64,000 bases of DNA from Prado023 sp963818445 (GTDB lineage: Bacteria > Actinomycetota > Actinomycetes > S36-B12 > CAIYMF01): positions 380,647 to 444,646 of the forward strand of contig CAWFSG010000017.1 of the NCBI GenBank assembly GCA_963818445.1. Reading direction: 5' to 3'. Below the pieces are notes generated by a model, which was given only the letters and a program-made list of their open reading frames with translations, was not told where the DNA came from and searched no databases. Within the stretch, counting starts at the first letter, position 1; every line of letters begins with the position of its first letter. A program made the position numbers and the translations under genes. Below are positions 62,634 to 64,000 of this stretch, piece by piece.

Positions 62634-64000
62634 ATGTCGGGCAACGCGAGGGCGACCGGGAGGATCAGGGTCTTCTTACCCTGGCCGCGGTCGTCCTCGC
62701 TGCCACGACGGGGGCCCTGCCGAACACCTCCCGGAACGCCCAGGCCGCCCCTCTGGCTGCCGGCTCCGACTTCACGATCACCAGCACGATCAGCAGCTTG
62801 GCCACCTCGGCCACTGGGCCGGCCCTGCTCTACCCCGGCGTGACGCGCTACCTCTGGTTCACGGTCCACAACCCGTTGACCTCGCCGATCACTGTCACAG
62901 CCCTGGGCATCTCGAACGTCGATGCCCCCGCGTCCTGCCCGACGGCCAACCTCGACCTCGGCGCCCCAGTGTTCGCCGGGGCGTTCGTCGTGCCCGCGAA
63001 CGGCTCGCTGACGGTGCCCACACCGAGGCCCATCTCGCTCATCGACCTGCCGACCGTCAACCAGGACGCGTGCAAGGACGTCACGTTCCGGTTCACGTTC
63101 ACGGGCACCGGGCTAGTACTCCGACACCCCCGACCGAATCCCAACGCGGACCCGAACCCGAACCCGAGTCCCCGGGCCACGAGAAGATGGGCACGACGAC
63201 GGTCGTGGCGATGACGCCGGACCTCGCACCGGAGGGGACACCCGTCACCGTGACGGCGCGAGTCGTCCCGCGACCGACACCGGAACCACCGCCTCCGCGC
63301 CAACCGCAGCTCCGGCGCACCCACCGGGCACGGTCGTCCGTTCCACCTGACCTCCCGCGACCGGCAAGCGGATCCTCCTGGCAGGGACCACCTCGGGCTG
63401 GACGGCACCGCCCGCCTGCGCCTCACCTCGTTGCCCCCGGTTCGGGCCTGTGCACGCCGTCTACAGCGGCACGCCACCTTCGCCGGCTCGACGTCGCGGG
63501 CCGCCAAGACGGTGTCGATCGTTGCTCCGCCCGCGCAGGTGCACGGCAACGTACGCGCACGTCGATCCTCGGCGCCCGGGTTCGCGGTGATCACCGGGAC
63601 GAGTGGCAACGACTTCATCTACGCCGTCGGGGCCAACTACCGGATCAAGTCCGGAAAGGGCAGCGACTGCGTCGTCGTCGGCGACGGCGACAACGTGATC
63701 TCCGACGGCTCCGGCGCGGACGTCGTGATCGCCGGGAGCGGGGACCACCGGATCACGTGGTACGGCAGCAGCAACGTCGTCGTCGTCGGCGACGGCGACC
63801 GGCAACCGCGTCACGGTGAAGGGGACCAAGAAGGGCAGCAAGGCTCGCAGGACCCATCGGAACGTGATGACCGTCGGTGACGGCTATCCAACCGCGTGAC
63901 GGTCCGGAAGGGCTCCAGGAACTGATCACCGTGGGCGACGGGGCGCCCAACCGGGTCACAGTCCGCCGGGGCACCTCCAACGTGGTCTCGGTCGGCGACG
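62634..64000 (+). CDS. Secreted protein with Ig-like domain and RTX-type repeats, partial, many frameshifts
   Basis: Reconstructed across several frames. ATG at 62634 has AAGGGG before it; a signal peptide LAAVVLAATTGALPN occurs one frame away. Then SDFTITSTISSLATSATGPA, YLWFTVHNPLTSPITVTALG (a choice-of-anchor/SipW-linked beta domain), DACKDVTFRFTFTGTG, then TTTVVAMTPDLAPEGTPVTV and GTVVFHLT..GTARLRLTSLPPV (bacterial Ig-like group), and finally glycine/aspartate repeats GTSGNDFIYAVGANYRIKSG, GSDCVVVGDGDNVISDGSGA, DVVIAGSGDHRITWYGSSNV and a run of NRVTV-x-KG-x(3)-N-x-ITVGDG units. These are calcium-binding (RTX-like) repeats. Breaks near 62677, 63110, 63260, 63440, 63800, 63880 and 63930. Continues beyond the window. 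Confidence 0.65.

Overview
The window is high-GC (roughly 70 percent), densely coded DNA from an actinobacterium (Actinomycetota). Supporting evidence is a polyphosphate glucokinase, a DUF3117 and a DUF3107 gene, a 13E12-type DUF222/HNH gene behind a mycobacterial-type LexA box, the succinylase branch of lysine synthesis (dapC, dapD, dapE), and two gene neighbourhoods whose order I recognise from Mycobacterium tuberculosis: dapD-dapE-LOG-DivIVA-DUF3117 ... O-methyltransferase-htrA-tatB-mrp ... MgtE/CBS, and ParA-DEAD helicase-ferritin-like-DUF3107-TetR. The genus cannot be fixed from the sequence alone.

Layout. 1-30.8 kb is mostly housekeeping: ppgK, an FtsH-like AAA/M41 protease with a changed Walker B motif, citrate synthase, DUF222/HNH, dapC-fdxA, a VanW protein, dapD/dapE, a YceI protein behind a palindromic operator, a LOG protein, leucyl aminopeptidase, htrA-tatB, mrp, glycogen phosphorylase, an MgtE/CBS protein. 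30.8-35.1 kb holds two CitE-like CoA lyases, a cation exporter and an acyl-CoA dehydrogenase. 35-45 kb holds a DUF2332 gene behind a possible RNA switch, ParA, a DEAD-box helicase, TetR/DUF3107, and several structured intergenic repeats. 45-50 kb holds a tyrosine phosphatase and a methyltransferase-glycosyltransferase-epimerase set. 50.4-52.7 kb holds a pair of unrecognised genes, one possibly of the TULIP lipid-binding fold. 52.7-61.6 kb is an accessory island: a TacAT-type acetyltransferase toxin-antitoxin pair, a vapC remnant, vapBC, a HicA-like two-gene module, and a phosphoribosyltransferase-DprA pair enclosed by two direct copies of an ABC-transporter gene end. The window closes with a TasA/SipW-type surface protein and a large secreted Ig-like/RTX protein running off the edge.

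How genes work together: dapC, dapD and dapE give three steps of meso-diaminopimelate synthesis; ppgK and glgP both deliver hexose phosphates from storage polymers; htrA, tatB and the VanW, YceI and LytR-like envelope genes serve the cell surface; the island genes are typical conflict and stabilisation modules.

Caveat. At least fifteen genes, including conserved ones (htrA, the DEAD helicase, the ferritin-like protein), contain single-base frameshifts, often one extra G or C in a short run. This looks like residual indel error in the assembly more than mass pseudogenisation, and it becomes very dense after 62 kb. Coordinates for such genes span the whole reconstructed gene. No tRNA, rRNA, CRISPR array or IS transposase was seen.
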